Source: Berkiella sp964496435
Lineage (GTDB): Bacteria > Pseudomonadota > Gammaproteobacteria > Berkiellales > Berkiellaceae
Assembly (NCBI GenBank): GCA_964496435.1
Contig: CAZBZP010000012.1
Location: 1-64,000 of the forward strand
Length of the DNA stretch: 64,000 nt
Direction: 5' to 3'
Part shown: positions 33,180 to 41,276 of the stretch, one piece after another
Layout of the letters: the number at the start of each line of letters is the position of its first letter
Numbering within the stretch: position 1 is the stretch's first letter
Program-made: the position numbers and the translations under genes
The notes under the pieces: generated by a model
Databases searched by the model: none
What the model was told of the DNA's origin: nothing
Seen by the model: the letters and a program-made list of their open reading frames with translations, nothing else

Positions 33180-34531
33180 AAGATGGTCCTCAAAATCTTA
33201 TCGTGCAAAACACCATTTCTGAGTGGCAACCCTTCACGATTTCAGGAAAAGTACATCATGTTTCGGGCTTTTTGATAGAGGCGACAGGGCTTAAAGCTAA
33301 AATTGGATCGCTTTGTCAGCTATGCTGCAGCGAGGATAACTTCATCATCGCAGAAGTTATTGGCTTTAAATCAGAAATCACTTATTTAATGACGGCTGAA
33401 GACGTTGTTGGTCTTTCACCTGGTTGTAGTATCATTCAATTAAACGAATTCCCTAAAGTGCCTCTCGGAGATGGCCTACTTGGCAGGGTTATTAACGCGC
33501 AAGGGATCCCCTTGGATAACCAAGGCGAGCTGAATAATGTCACCTTAAGCCAACTAAAATTTGAACCCATCAATCCTTTGTCACGTGCTTTAATCGATGC
33601 TCCTTTAGATGTTGGCGTAAAAGCGATTAACAGTTTATTAACCATAGGGCGTGGACAGCGCATTGGCTTGTTTGCAGGTACTGGGGTAGGTAAGAGTATT
33701 TTGCTAGGGATGATAACAAAATACGCACAAGCGGATGTTATCGTGATCTCATTAGTGGGTGAGCGTGGACGCGAAGTTAAAGAATTTATTGAAGAAACAA
33801 TTGGGCCTGATGCTATCAAAAAGACGGTCATAGTTGCTTCCCCTGCTGATAGTTCACCTTTGTCCCGTATTAAAGCTGCAGAAACTGCCACTTTCATTGC
33901 TGAATATTTTAAAAACAAAAATAAACAAGTACTACTCTTGATGGATTCTATTACACGTTATGCCCAAGCCTTAAGAGAATTAGGTTTAGCATTAGGAGAG
34001 CCACCTACAGCCAAAGGATATCCACCTTCGGTTTTTGCGAAGATCCCAAAATTAATTGAGCGTGCGGGTAATGGCAAAACATCAGCCAGCGCTATTACAG
34101 GAATTTATACGGTATTAACAGAAGGTGATGATATTCAAGATCCGGTAGCCGATTCAGCTAGAGGTATTTTAGACGGCCACATTGTCCTTTCAAGGCACCT
34201 TGCAGAAGAAGGACATTATCCCGCTATTGATTTGGAGCAGTCAATTAGTCGTGTGATGGATAGGGTTATTGATAAAGATCATAAATTCCTCGCCAAGAAT
34301 TTTAAAAGAAGCTTTATTAAGTATCGCCAAAATAAGGATTATATAACTCTTGGCGCCTATCAAAAGGGTGCTGATCCTGAAATGGATTTAATTTTGGAAA
34401 AAAGACCAAACATGTATTCATTTTTGCAGCAAGATGCTTACCAGCGCTTTGATTTTGAAACCTGTAAGCGCTTACTTAAAGAGTTTGATTGTTTTTCAAA
34501 GCATGCATTAATTGTAAAAGATAATGAATAA
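33176..34531 (+). CDS. fliI: flagellum-specific ATPase FliI
   Basis: A 451-residue ATPase of the type III export apparatus. Walker A is GLFAGTGVGKSILLG (about residues 163-177), Walker B is VLLLMDSITRYAQALRELGLALGEPPTAKGYPPSVF, and GDDIQDPVADSARGILDGHIVLSR completes the catalytic core. The residue after AG in the P-loop is Thr rather than the common Ser. Length is normal. It overlaps fliH by four bases and fliJ by eight. Confidence 0.97.
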   Translation: MKDGPQNLIVQNTISEWQPFTISGKVHHVSGFLIEATGLKAKIGSLCQLCCSEDNFIIAEVIGFKSEITYLMTAEDVVGLSPGCSIIQLNEFPKVPLGDGLLGRVINAQGIPLDNQGELNNVTLSQLKFEPINPLSRALIDAPLDVGVKAINSLLTIGRGQRIGLFAGTGVGKSILLGMITKYAQADVIVISLVGERGREVKEFIEETIGPDAIKKTVIVASPADSSPLSRIKAAETATFIAEYFKNKNKQVLLLMDSITRYAQALRELGLALGEPPTAKGYPPSVFAKIPKLIERAGNGKTSASAITGIYTVLTEGDDIQDPVADSARGILDGHIVLSRHLAEEGHYPAIDLEQSISRVMDRVIDKDHKFLAKNFKRSFIKYRQNKDYITLGAYQKGADPEMDLILEKRPNMYSFLQQDAYQRFDFETCKRLLKEFDCFSKHALIVKDNE

Positions 34532-34958
34532 AATTAACCATCTTAGTAAATTATTGAAGCTTCATGAGAGAAAGGAACATAATTTAATTTTAAAAGCTAT
34601 TGCCTGTAAAAAATATCTTGATGAAGAAATGAGAAAATTAACCTTATTGCAAAGCTGTATGGAAGAATATAAAGCCAAATTGAAGGCTAATGACAAACCT
34701 ATAAGTGCCTTTACCTATCACCAATATTATGCATTCTTTAATCAACTTGAAAAGGCAATATTTCAGCAAAATGATTCTGTAGAAAAGAGCAAAGAAGTGC
34801 ATAAAAGATGGTTGAATGAGATTGAAGTGGCAAAAAAGAAAAAAGAGGGGATAATTAAACTAATCAATAAAGAAAGAATGTTTCAGCAAGCGAAAATGGA
34901 TAAACGCGAAAACCAGCAAGCCACTGAAATTTTCAATCAGTTAAAATATAATAAATAG
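34524..34958 (+). CDS. fliJ: flagellar export chaperone FliJ
   Basis: A 144-residue, highly charged, coiled-coil protein (Lys, Glu and Gln heptads throughout), consistent with FliJ, the central stalk of the export ATPase. Primary sequence is weakly conserved in this family; the call rests on length, coiled-coil character and direct overlap with the fliI stop. It closes the fliEFGHIJ run. Confidence 0.87.
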   Translation: MNKINHLSKLLKLHERKEHNLILKAIACKKYLDEEMRKLTLLQSCMEEYKAKLKANDKPISAFTYHQYYAFFNQLEKAIFQQNDSVEKSKEVHKRWLNEIEVAKKKKEGIIKLINKERMFQQAKMDKRENQQATEIFNQLKYNK

Positions 34959-34971
34959 TGCAAATACATTC

Positions 34972-34999
34972 TAAAGAAGATACTAAACTATACCGATTA
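34972..34999 (+). promoter_or_regulatory. possible sigma-28 promoter before the STAS gene
   Basis: TAAA-N16-ACCGATTA resembles a FliA promoter but has one extra spacer base and two -10 mismatches. It lies about 60 bases upstream of the STAS gene start. Weak evidence. Confidence 0.35.
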
Positions 35000-35058
35000 T
35001 CTACAGGTAAGTGTTTATACTATTATAAATAATAAATTTCGTTTCACAGGGGCACTTT

Positions 35059-35364
35059 ATGGCAATTAGATCAGCGATGTCAACCGATGGGCAAGAGCTT
35101 GTTATCAGTGTGCAAGGTCGATTTGATTTTAGCTCATTACAACTATTTAGAAATGCTTATGAAAATCAAAATGGACATCCTAAAGCATATACAGTTGATT
35201 TAAAAGAGTCTGATTATTTAGATAGCTCTGCTTTAGGCATGCTTTTAGCCTTAAGAGACCATGCCGGTGGAGACAGTGCTAATATCCGTATTGTTAATTG
35301 CAACCCTGATGTTAGAAAAATACTTGTCATAACCAAACTAGATGAATTATTTACGGTAGATTGA
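35059..35364 (+). CDS. STAS-domain anti-sigma factor antagonist
   Basis: A 101-residue single STAS domain of the SpoIIAA/RsbV type, which bind partner-switching kinases when unphosphorylated. The fold is evident from VISVQGRFDFSSLQLFRNAYE and VDLKESDYLDSSALGMLLALRDHA. The DSSALG motif (about residues 57-62) contains the conserved phospho-acceptor Ser. The Hpt gene begins at its stop codon (TGATG overlap). In pseudomonads a STAS gene, an Hpt gene and a response regulator/PP2C gene sit between fliJ and fliK; here the last is missing. Confidence 0.9.
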   Translation: MAIRSAMSTDGQELVISVQGRFDFSSLQLFRNAYENQNGHPKAYTVDLKESDYLDSSALGMLLALRDHAGGDSANIRIVNCNPDVRKILVITKLDELFTVD

Positions 35365-35705
35365 TGTCATCCGCAGTAAACGAAGAGCAAGTACGGAATC
35401 TAAAAGCCTTATTCAATGAAGGGTTTGATGAATTTGTATTGCTCTATTTCAAAGAGTTTGAAAAGAAAGACAAAGAACTCTCCCTTGTTGTGGGCACCAA
35501 TAACCTTGATAAAGTGCGTACCCTTGCGCACGCCCTCAAAGGCAATAGTATTAATATGGGCGCAACGGCCTTAGCAGAAAAATGTACAGCCCTTGAGCAA
35601 GCCTGCCTTAATAATAAAGATGAAATTGAATCCTTATACAAAGAGCTTCAAACACTCTATCCAAGCGTTAAGCAAAGTTATTTAGATTTTGTTAGTACCC
35701 TCTGA
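35364..35705 (+). CDS. Hpt-domain phosphotransfer protein
   Basis: A 113-residue stand-alone histidine phosphotransfer protein. The start is the ATG at 35364, which overlaps the STAS stop codon. The motif LAHALKGNSINMGATALAEKC (about residues 52-72) has the phosphorylated His in the H-x-L-K-G-x-[SA] signature, within an all-helical protein. It should relay phosphate between a hybrid kinase and a response regulator encoded elsewhere. Its coupling to a STAS protein within a flagellar cluster suggests a role in surface or motility switching, which is inference. Confidence 0.9.
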   Translation: MSSAVNEEQVRNLKALFNEGFDEFVLLYFKEFEKKDKELSLVVGTNNLDKVRTLAHALKGNSINMGATALAEKCTALEQACLNNKDEIESLYKELQTLYPSVKQSYLDFVSTL

Positions 35706-35707
35706 AT

Positions 35708-35722
35708 TGGCACAGAAATTGA
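35708..35722 (+). promoter_or_regulatory. possible sigma-54 promoter for fliK
   Basis: TGGCAC-AGAAA-TTGA has a perfect -24 element and correct spacing, but the invariant -12 C is A. The expected start near 35734 is 28 bases before the fliK start codon. Low to moderate confidence because of the -12 change. Confidence 0.4.
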
Positions 35723-35761
35723 AGTAAGTTAGTTACTATTAACAATTATAATGCGTGCCAC

Positions 35762-37054
35762 GTGGATATAATAACAAATCTGGTCACATCACCTTTAGCA
35801 ACATCAAACCAAAACGCTGATATTTCAATGTCTTTTAATCAATCCGCCTTGCCACAACAAAGTGATGAGTCTCAAGTGCTGGATATCCCTCAAGGGGATG
35901 ACATTATTGCAAACGGCAGAGCTTTGCCGCAGCTAGGCAATAATAAACCTGTTATTTTAAATTTTAATATGGCCTTAAAAGAAGAAATTGAAGGGCAAAT
36001 GCCCGCACTTGATGCTGAGCAAACTCTCATTGTGCAAAGCGAGAATAATATCCCTGTGCTTGATAAGGAAATAGAAGAATTTGAGATCATTGAACAAGTA
36101 GACATAGGTTTCGTTCAAAACAATATAGCGTCTCAGACTCAATTTCCTATAGAAGCAAATGGATTGATACAGCAAGATGAGAAGTTAGCATCTCTAATAA
36201 ACCTGCCTATTCAGCTAAAAGAAATTACAGATCCGCATTCAGATGTAATAACTATGTCGGTTGAAGAAAGTAAACAACTAACGCCTGTTGTGGGAATGAT
36301 TAAAGATTTCTATATAGATACTTCTACAGAGTCTGAGCTTGATTTTGATGTTGATGTTGAAGCAGATAAATTGACCCAAGCGATGAGTGAGCCAAGCCCT
36401 CAATCAATTGAGCAGGTCAAGACCAATATAAGCTCAGAAAAGGAGATCAATTTATCAATCCTGAAAGAGTTTAAACCAACTGAGTCTGTTGAGGATTTCA
36501 ATCTTAGTTTAAATGATAAAAGTCCAAAGCAAGAGACTAAAGAGTTGAGCAATACTGAGACGATGACAAGCCAATACCAGGCAATTGCTGAGCAAATCGC
36601 CATAAGAAAGAATGAATCATCAGTGCCAAGTAATACACCTGAAAGAGTTGTTAGTCGCGAGAATTTTAGCAAAGATCTCACAGAAAATATTCAGCTAATG
36701 ATTAATGCTAATGATAATAGTGCCCAAGTGGATATCAACCCACCTGAGTTAGGTAAAATTGAAATCAAAATTGTCCAAGAAGCAGATAAAATGCATATCA
36801 GTTTCTTGGCTTCACAACAAGAAACACAAGCACTGATTGAAGCAAGCATTGATAGACTAAAAACCCAAGTTGAAATGCAGGGTTTAAACTTAGGAAACGT
36901 TACTGTTTCTCATGGAGATGCAAACCAACAAGAACAACTAGCCAAACAGCAACGTAGTTTTGCTAGGGCACAAGAAGAAGCTGGGGCTGTTGATAACACC
37001 CTCACTGTGCTTCAATATCAGGCGCCAAAGAGTATGCTTGATCTTTACGCTTAG
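35762..37054 (+). CDS. fliK: hook-length control protein FliK
   Basis: A 430-residue molecular ruler. The first roughly 300 residues are low-complexity, Gln/Glu/Ser-rich and probably unfolded, as in other FliKs. The C-terminal Flg_hook domain (about 305-395) has the conserved NPPELGKIEIKIVQEADKMHISFLASQQETQALIEASIDRLK, followed by VEMQGLNLGNVTVSHGD. The proposed start is GTG with a weak ribosome site; an ATG at 35830 would remove 23 residues. It would regulate the FlhB substrate switch. Confidence 0.88.
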   Translation: MDIITNLVTSPLATSNQNADISMSFNQSALPQQSDESQVLDIPQGDDIIANGRALPQLGNNKPVILNFNMALKEEIEGQMPALDAEQTLIVQSENNIPVLDKEIEEFEIIEQVDIGFVQNNIASQTQFPIEANGLIQQDEKLASLINLPIQLKEITDPHSDVITMSVEESKQLTPVVGMIKDFYIDTSTESELDFDVDVEADKLTQAMSEPSPQSIEQVKTNISSEKEINLSILKEFKPTESVEDFNLSLNDKSPKQETKELSNTETMTSQYQAIAEQIAIRKNESSVPSNTPERVVSRENFSKDLTENIQLMINANDNSAQVDINPPELGKIEIKIVQEADKMHISFLASQQETQALIEASIDRLKTQVEMQGLNLGNVTVSHGDANQQEQLAKQQRSFARAQEEAGAVDNTLTVLQYQAPKSMLDLYA

Positions 37055-37059
37055 TTTTC

Positions 37060-37073
37060 GTCAATTATTTGAC
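37060..37073. promoter_or_regulatory. FleQ-box-like palindrome upstream of fliL
   Basis: GTCAATTATTTGAC is a perfect five-base dyad (GTCAA/TTGAC) and matches the Pseudomonas FleQ consensus GTCAATAAATTGAC at 12 of 14 positions. It lies 43 bases upstream of the fliL -24 element. Confidence 0.65.
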
Positions 37074-37115
37074 AGCCCGTTTTTTCTAAGCACTTGAAAT
37101 TACGCCAATAAATGT

Positions 37116-37130
37116 TGGTATGACCTTTGC
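37116..37130 (+). promoter_or_regulatory. sigma-54 promoter for fliL operon
   Basis: TGGTAT-GACCT-TTGC has a perfect -12 element, correct ten-base GG-GC spacing and an acceptable -24. The start would be near 37141 and the fliL ATG is at 37158 behind AGGAGG. It likely drives fliLMNOPQR-flhB and perhaps through to fliA. Confidence 0.78.
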
Positions 37131-37157
37131 ATTGGCTTGCCTTAGGAGGAAAATCCT

Positions 37158-37790
37158 ATGGCAGATAAAAGCGAAACCGACACTAATTCAACTAACAAAC
37201 CAAAGTTTAATCTATTTCTTATTGGATTATTCTCCTTATTAGGCATTTTCTTTCTAGGCCTTATCATCGCATTAATAATGATTTTAAAAATGCCTACAAC
37301 CCTCCCAGAGGCTCAGGCGCCAGACACAAAACAAGTTGCTGGCTCTGATAAAGTGCTTGTTAAACCAGAAGCTGTGCCAGCTGAAAAAACCAGCACAACC
37401 GCTAATGCAGAAGGTGGTTCTGAGAAAGCCGAAAAGGGCGAGAAAGCTGAAAAAAAGAAGGGTGAAGGTAGTAAACCCCAATTTTATAAGTTAAGACCTG
37501 TCATGGTAGTTAATATTCCTGCCGCAGACAGAACACGCTATTTACAAATAGATGTTGAATTAATGGCGCGCTCAGCAGGCGGCTTAGAAAACATAGAAAC
37601 TTATTCACCGATTATTAGAAACGATCTCATTATCTTGTTTAGCACGCAACGCTACGAAGATTTGCTAACAATCGAAGGTAAAGAAACACTTCGTAAAAAA
37701 GCCCTTGAAACTGTTCAAAAAATTATGAAAGTAAACACGGGCGATAAGACGGTAGAGCAAGTGTTATTTACTAATTTTGTGGCCCAATAG
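37158..37790 (+). CDS. fliL: flagellar basal body-associated protein FliL
   Basis: A 210-residue inner-membrane protein that supports stator function. One membrane helix (about residues 17-40, FLIGLFSLLGIFFLGLIIALIM) is followed by a Lys/Glu-rich linker (EKAEKGEKAEKKKGEGS) and the periplasmic FliL domain, with YLQIDVELMARS and a C-terminal LRKKALETVQKIMKVN. The linker makes it longer than enteric FliL (about 155). AGGAGG ribosome site. Confidence 0.93.
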   Translation: MADKSETDTNSTNKPKFNLFLIGLFSLLGIFFLGLIIALIMILKMPTTLPEAQAPDTKQVAGSDKVLVKPEAVPAEKTSTTANAEGGSEKAEKGEKAEKKKGEGSKPQFYKLRPVMVVNIPAADRTRYLQIDVELMARSAGGLENIETYSPIIRNDLIILFSTQRYEDLLTIEGKETLRKKALETVQKIMKVNTGDKTVEQVLFTNFVAQ

Positions 37791-37798
37791 GTTTATAC

Positions 37799-38770
37799 AT
37801 GAATCAAACATTAAACCAAGATGAAATTGATTCACTACTGAGTGTTCCTCAGGAGGATAAAGCCGATGATAATGCATTATTAGGAGCAGGGCCAAGAATA
37901 TATGATCTTTCAAATAATGATAAAAATATTTACAATAAAATAGCAACAATAGGTTTAATTAATGAAAAGTTTGCTAGAAACATCAGAGTAACATTAAACA
38001 ACTTCCTAAAACGAGAAGTTGAAGTAGTGATGCTAGGATTAAAAATAGCTAAATTTCAAGAGTATATTAACACCTTATTTATTCCGACAAGTTTAAACAT
38101 AGTCAAAATTAATCCATTAAAAGGGTTAGCTTTGTTTGTGGCTGATTCAAAATTAGTATTTTCCCTTGTTGACAATTATTTTGGTGGCGAAGGAAAGCTG
38201 CAATATAAAAGTGATGCCAAGGATTTTACTGAAACAGAAAATAGAATAACGCAATTATTAACACAAGCCTTCTTCAAAGATTTTAAAGATGCATGGCAAT
38301 CAGTGATTGATCTTAATTTAGAATACAAGAGCTTAGAAGTTAATCCTGCCATGGCCAATATTATTAATTTAGATGAGCTCTTAATTATCTCAAAGTTTCA
38401 TTTTGAGTTAGACGGCGGTGGTGGTGATTATCATATCTGTATGCCTTACGCAATGATTGAGCCCATTCGTGAATTATTAAATGCAAATATTAAAGGTGAG
38501 CGTGATGTTAATGATGGCAAATGGGTGCAACGTATTCGTGAAGAAATTCTAGAAGCAAATGTCCAAGCAACCTGTGTTCTCACGCAAAAGAAAGTGTCTT
38601 TAAGAGATGTAATGCATTTTAAAGCAGGTGACATCATCGAAGTTGAGATCCCTGAAGAAATTACACTAAGGGTAACTAATACGCCCGTATTTTCTGGAAG
38701 TTTTGGTACGTATGAAGGTAAATATGCCATTAAGATTAACGAAAGATTGAAAAAGTCAGCCAAGGGGTAA
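37799..38770 (+). CDS. fliM: flagellar motor switch protein FliM
   Basis: A 323-residue C-ring protein. The N-terminal CheY-P binding segment has LNQDEIDSLLSV (canonical [LI]-[ST]-Q-x-E-I-D-x-LL). The middle CheC-like domain includes NIVKINPLKGLALFVADSKLVFSLVDNYFGGEG, and a C-terminal SpoA domain (about 240-315) resembles FliN. The intact CheY-binding motif implies chemotaxis genes elsewhere in the genome. Confidence 0.95.
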   Translation: MNQTLNQDEIDSLLSVPQEDKADDNALLGAGPRIYDLSNNDKNIYNKIATIGLINEKFARNIRVTLNNFLKREVEVVMLGLKIAKFQEYINTLFIPTSLNIVKINPLKGLALFVADSKLVFSLVDNYFGGEGKLQYKSDAKDFTETENRITQLLTQAFFKDFKDAWQSVIDLNLEYKSLEVNPAMANIINLDELLIISKFHFELDGGGGDYHICMPYAMIEPIRELLNANIKGERDVNDGKWVQRIREEILEANVQATCVLTQKKVSLRDVMHFKAGDIIEVEIPEEITLRVTNTPVFSGSFGTYEGKYAIKINERLKKSAKG

Positions 38771-38772
38771 TC

Positions 38773-39186
38773 ATGGAACCTGAACAACCACAAGAAACAC
38801 CCAATACGCCAGCAGGTGAAGGGGCAAATAATCAAGCAGCAGCTGCGCCATCACAAGCACCCAAAGCTGAACCTGCTCAATTTTCCGAGTTTAACAAAGA
38901 GAGCAAGAAAAGCATTTTTACCGGAAATTCTGATTTTGAAGTGATCATGGATATTCCAGTAACACTTTCATTAGAAGTAGGTAGAACATCAATCTGTATT
39001 AGAAATTTACTCCAGCTCAATCAGGGCTCTGTGGTTGAATTAGACAGAAATGCAGGCGAACCCTTAGACGTGTTGGTCAATGGTAAACTGGTTGCACACG
39101 CAGAAGTAGTTGTGGTTAACGATAAGTTTGGAATTCGTTTAACCGATATCGTTAGCACCACTGAACGTATGGAAAAAATTCAGTAA
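38773..39186 (+). CDS. fliN: flagellar motor switch protein FliN
   Basis: A 137-residue C-ring protein. A polar, Ala/Pro/Gln-rich N-terminus (about 1-55) precedes the SpoA domain with the family block ILMDIPVTLSLEVG-like (VIMDIPVTLSLEVGRT), LLQLNQGSVVELDRNAGEPLDVLVNGKLVAHAEVVVVNDKFGIRLTDIV. It is tightly linked to fliM (two-base gap) and fliO. Confidence 0.96.
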   Translation: MEPEQPQETPNTPAGEGANNQAAAAPSQAPKAEPAQFSEFNKESKKSIFTGNSDFEVIMDIPVTLSLEVGRTSICIRNLLQLNQGSVVELDRNAGEPLDVLVNGKLVAHAEVVVVNDKFGIRLTDIVSTTERMEKIQ

Positions 39187-39194
39187 GGTTAAAT

Positions 39195-39476
39195 ATGCTT
39201 AATATTTCAACACTCTCTAATGTTACTTTAATGCTCATGGTTACCTTGTTATTGGTATTCGTGCTGGCATTTTTATTAAAGCATTTTAAAAAGATTGTGC
39301 CGCAAGTGCCAGGCGCACTACAGGTCTTGGGTGGTGCTAATCTTGGTAACAAAACAAAAGTTGTTCTTATCGAAGCGTATAATGCCAAATTGTTAGTTGG
39401 CGTCACAGACCAACAAGTTCAAACATTGTATGTTTTTCAAAATGAATCAACACCTAAACCCATGGATATAAAGTGA
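39195..39476 (+). CDS. fliO: flagellar export protein FliO
   Basis: A 93-residue membrane protein that assists assembly of the FliP export gate. A single N-terminal hydrophobic helix (about residues 10-32, LMLMVTLLLVFVLAFLL) is followed by a short cytoplasmic domain with VLGGANLGNKTKVVLIEAYNAKLLVGVTDQQV, which matches the FliO pattern. Its stop overlaps the GTG start of fliP. Confidence 0.9.
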   Translation: MLNISTLSNVTLMLMVTLLLVFVLAFLLKHFKKIVPQVPGALQVLGGANLGNKTKVVLIEAYNAKLLVGVTDQQVQTLYVFQNESTPKPMDIK

Positions 39477-40219
39477 ATAAATTATTATTCCTATTAATTT
39501 TACTTCCTGTCGCATGCTTTGGTGCAGATTTTAATTTTGACGCATTTCAGGTCACACAGGATGGGCAGGGCACACAAACCTATTCTATAAATATTCAAAT
39601 GCTTGCCTTGATGACGGCGCTGACATTGCTGCCGGCACTTATCTTGATGATGACATCTTTTACACGGGTTATTATCGTGCTTTCCATTTTAAGACAAGCT
39701 CTGGGGATGCCACAAACACCCAGCAACCAAATTATTATTGGTTTATCTTTATTTCTCACCATGTTTATCATGACACCTGTTTATAATGAAGTGCATGAAA
39801 AAGCTATTAAACCTTATAGTGAAAACAAGATAACCCAAGAAGAAGCATTGAAAACAGCTTCTTTGCCTGTAAAGCAGTTTATGTATAATCAAACGCGCAT
39901 TGAAGATTTAGATTTATTCCTAGAGATTTCAAATACAGAACTTGAGCAAAAAGATCCTGAACATATTCCAATGTCTATTCTTATTTCAGCCTTTATTACT
40001 TCAGAGCTCAAAACAGCATTTCAAATTGGTTTTATTATTTTCATACCATTTTTGATTATTGATTTGGTAGTTGCCAGTGTTTTAATGTCGATGGGTATGA
40101 TGATGTTGTCTCCTTTAATCATTTCTTTGCCCTTTAAAATTATGTTGTTTGTGTTGGTGGATGGTTGGAATCTTATTTTAGGCACATTGGCTTCAAGCTT
40201 TGCAATGGCGGGAACTTAA
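39473..40219 (+). CDS. fliP: flagellar export gate protein FliP
   Basis: A 248-residue core gate protein. It begins at a GTG overlapping the fliO stop and has a cleavable signal sequence (NKLLFLLILLPVACFGA). Conserved blocks are TRVIIVLSILRQALGMPQTPSNQIIIGLSLFLTMFIM, a central FITSELKTAFQIGFIIFIPFLIIDLVVASVLMSMGMMMLSP, and the final FKIMLFVLVDGWNLILGTLASSF. Four membrane segments follow the signal. Confidence 0.97.
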   Translation: MNKLLFLLILLPVACFGADFNFDAFQVTQDGQGTQTYSINIQMLALMTALTLLPALILMMTSFTRVIIVLSILRQALGMPQTPSNQIIIGLSLFLTMFIMTPVYNEVHEKAIKPYSENKITQEEALKTASLPVKQFMYNQTRIEDLDLFLEISNTELEQKDPEHIPMSILISAFITSELKTAFQIGFIIFIPFLIIDLVVASVLMSMGMMMLSPLIISLPFKIMLFVLVDGWNLILGTLASSFAMAGT

Positions 40220-40489
40220 ATGACACCTGAAATGATTATTGATATCATGAGAGAATCAATATTAGTATTATTGATGATTGTCACTGTCTTAATATTGCCC
40301 AGCCTTGTTGTTGGTATTTTTATCAGCATATTTCAAGCAGCCACACAAATCAACGAACAATCATTAAGCTTTATTCCACGTCTTATCACCGTGTTTATCA
40401 CATTGATGCTTGCATCCCCATGGCTTATTCGTGTTGTAACAGACTTTACTAATAATATTTTTGAACATATTCCAAATGTTATTGGGTAA
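40220..40489 (+). CDS. fliQ: flagellar export gate protein FliQ
   Basis: An 89-residue two-helix gate protein, exactly the usual size. The sequence TPEMIIDIMRESILVLLMIV, the loop ISIFQAATQINEQSLSFIPRL and the second helix are conserved. It begins immediately after the fliP stop, and fliR follows three bases later. Confidence 0.97.
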   Translation: MTPEMIIDIMRESILVLLMIVTVLILPSLVVGIFISIFQAATQINEQSLSFIPRLITVFITLMLASPWLIRVVTDFTNNIFEHIPNVIG

Positions 40490-40492
40490 CCT

Positions 40493-41272
40493 ATGATAGC
40501 GTTACCCAAAGAACTCCCGCAATATGTGTTTTTATATATGATGCCCTTTATCAGAATAAGTGCCATGATCATGGCATTGCCCATCATAGGGACACAATTG
40601 GTGCCAGCAAAAATTAAAATTATGCTGAGCCTTGGGTTAACACTTATCGTCATTTCTACTGGCAAGATGCAGCTTACTAATTTAGAAGAAGTACCATTTC
40701 TTTATTTGTTGCTCTCGATAGGGTATCAAGTAGTGATTGGGGTTCTCTTTGGTTTAATTATCCATACCATTTTTCAAGCATTTAATATTGCCGGTCAAAT
40801 CATTTCCATGCAAATGGGCTTAGGCTTTGCTCAAATGATGGATCCACAAAGTGGAGTCTCCGTGCCTGCGGTGAGCCAATTTTTTATCATGTTGGCAACC
40901 TTGTTATATTTATCTATGAATGGGCATTTATATGTTATATCTGCTTTGATTGAAAGTTTTAAATATATACCAGCTGTGATAAATCATTTTGCTCCCATTA
41001 ATTTCGATGATGTGTTAAATATGGGCGGAATGATGTTTGCTTATGCATTAAAGATTTCGCTTCCTGCAATTATTGCCTTACTGATTACCAATATTGCATT
41101 TGGTGTGATGACCAAAGCAGCCCCACAGTTTAACATTTTTACGATTGGTTTCTCAGTTTCTATGCTTTTAGGTATAGGTCTGATCTGGATGAATCTGGCA
41201 TTTATCTTGCCAATATTCACGGATTTGACTGATAACGTCCATGTTGCACTTTTATCACAAATAGGTAAATGA
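40493..41272 (+). CDS. fliR: flagellar export gate protein FliR
   Basis: A 259-residue polytopic membrane protein of the export gate. Recognisable blocks are RISAMIMALPIIGTQLVPAKIKIMLSLGLTLIV, GVLFGLIIHTIFQAFNIAGQIISMQMGLGFAQMMDPQSGVSVPAVSQFF and the C-terminal AAPQFNIFTIGFSVSMLLGIGLIW. Length is normal, with six or so membrane segments. Confidence 0.96.
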   Translation: MIALPKELPQYVFLYMMPFIRISAMIMALPIIGTQLVPAKIKIMLSLGLTLIVISTGKMQLTNLEEVPFLYLLLSIGYQVVIGVLFGLIIHTIFQAFNIAGQIISMQMGLGFAQMMDPQSGVSVPAVSQFFIMLATLLYLSMNGHLYVISALIESFKYIPAVINHFAPINFDDVLNMGGMMFAYALKISLPAIIALLITNIAFGVMTKAAPQFNIFTIGFSVSMLLGIGLIWMNLAFILPIFTDLTDNVHVALLSQIGK

Positions 41273-41276
41273 GCAC

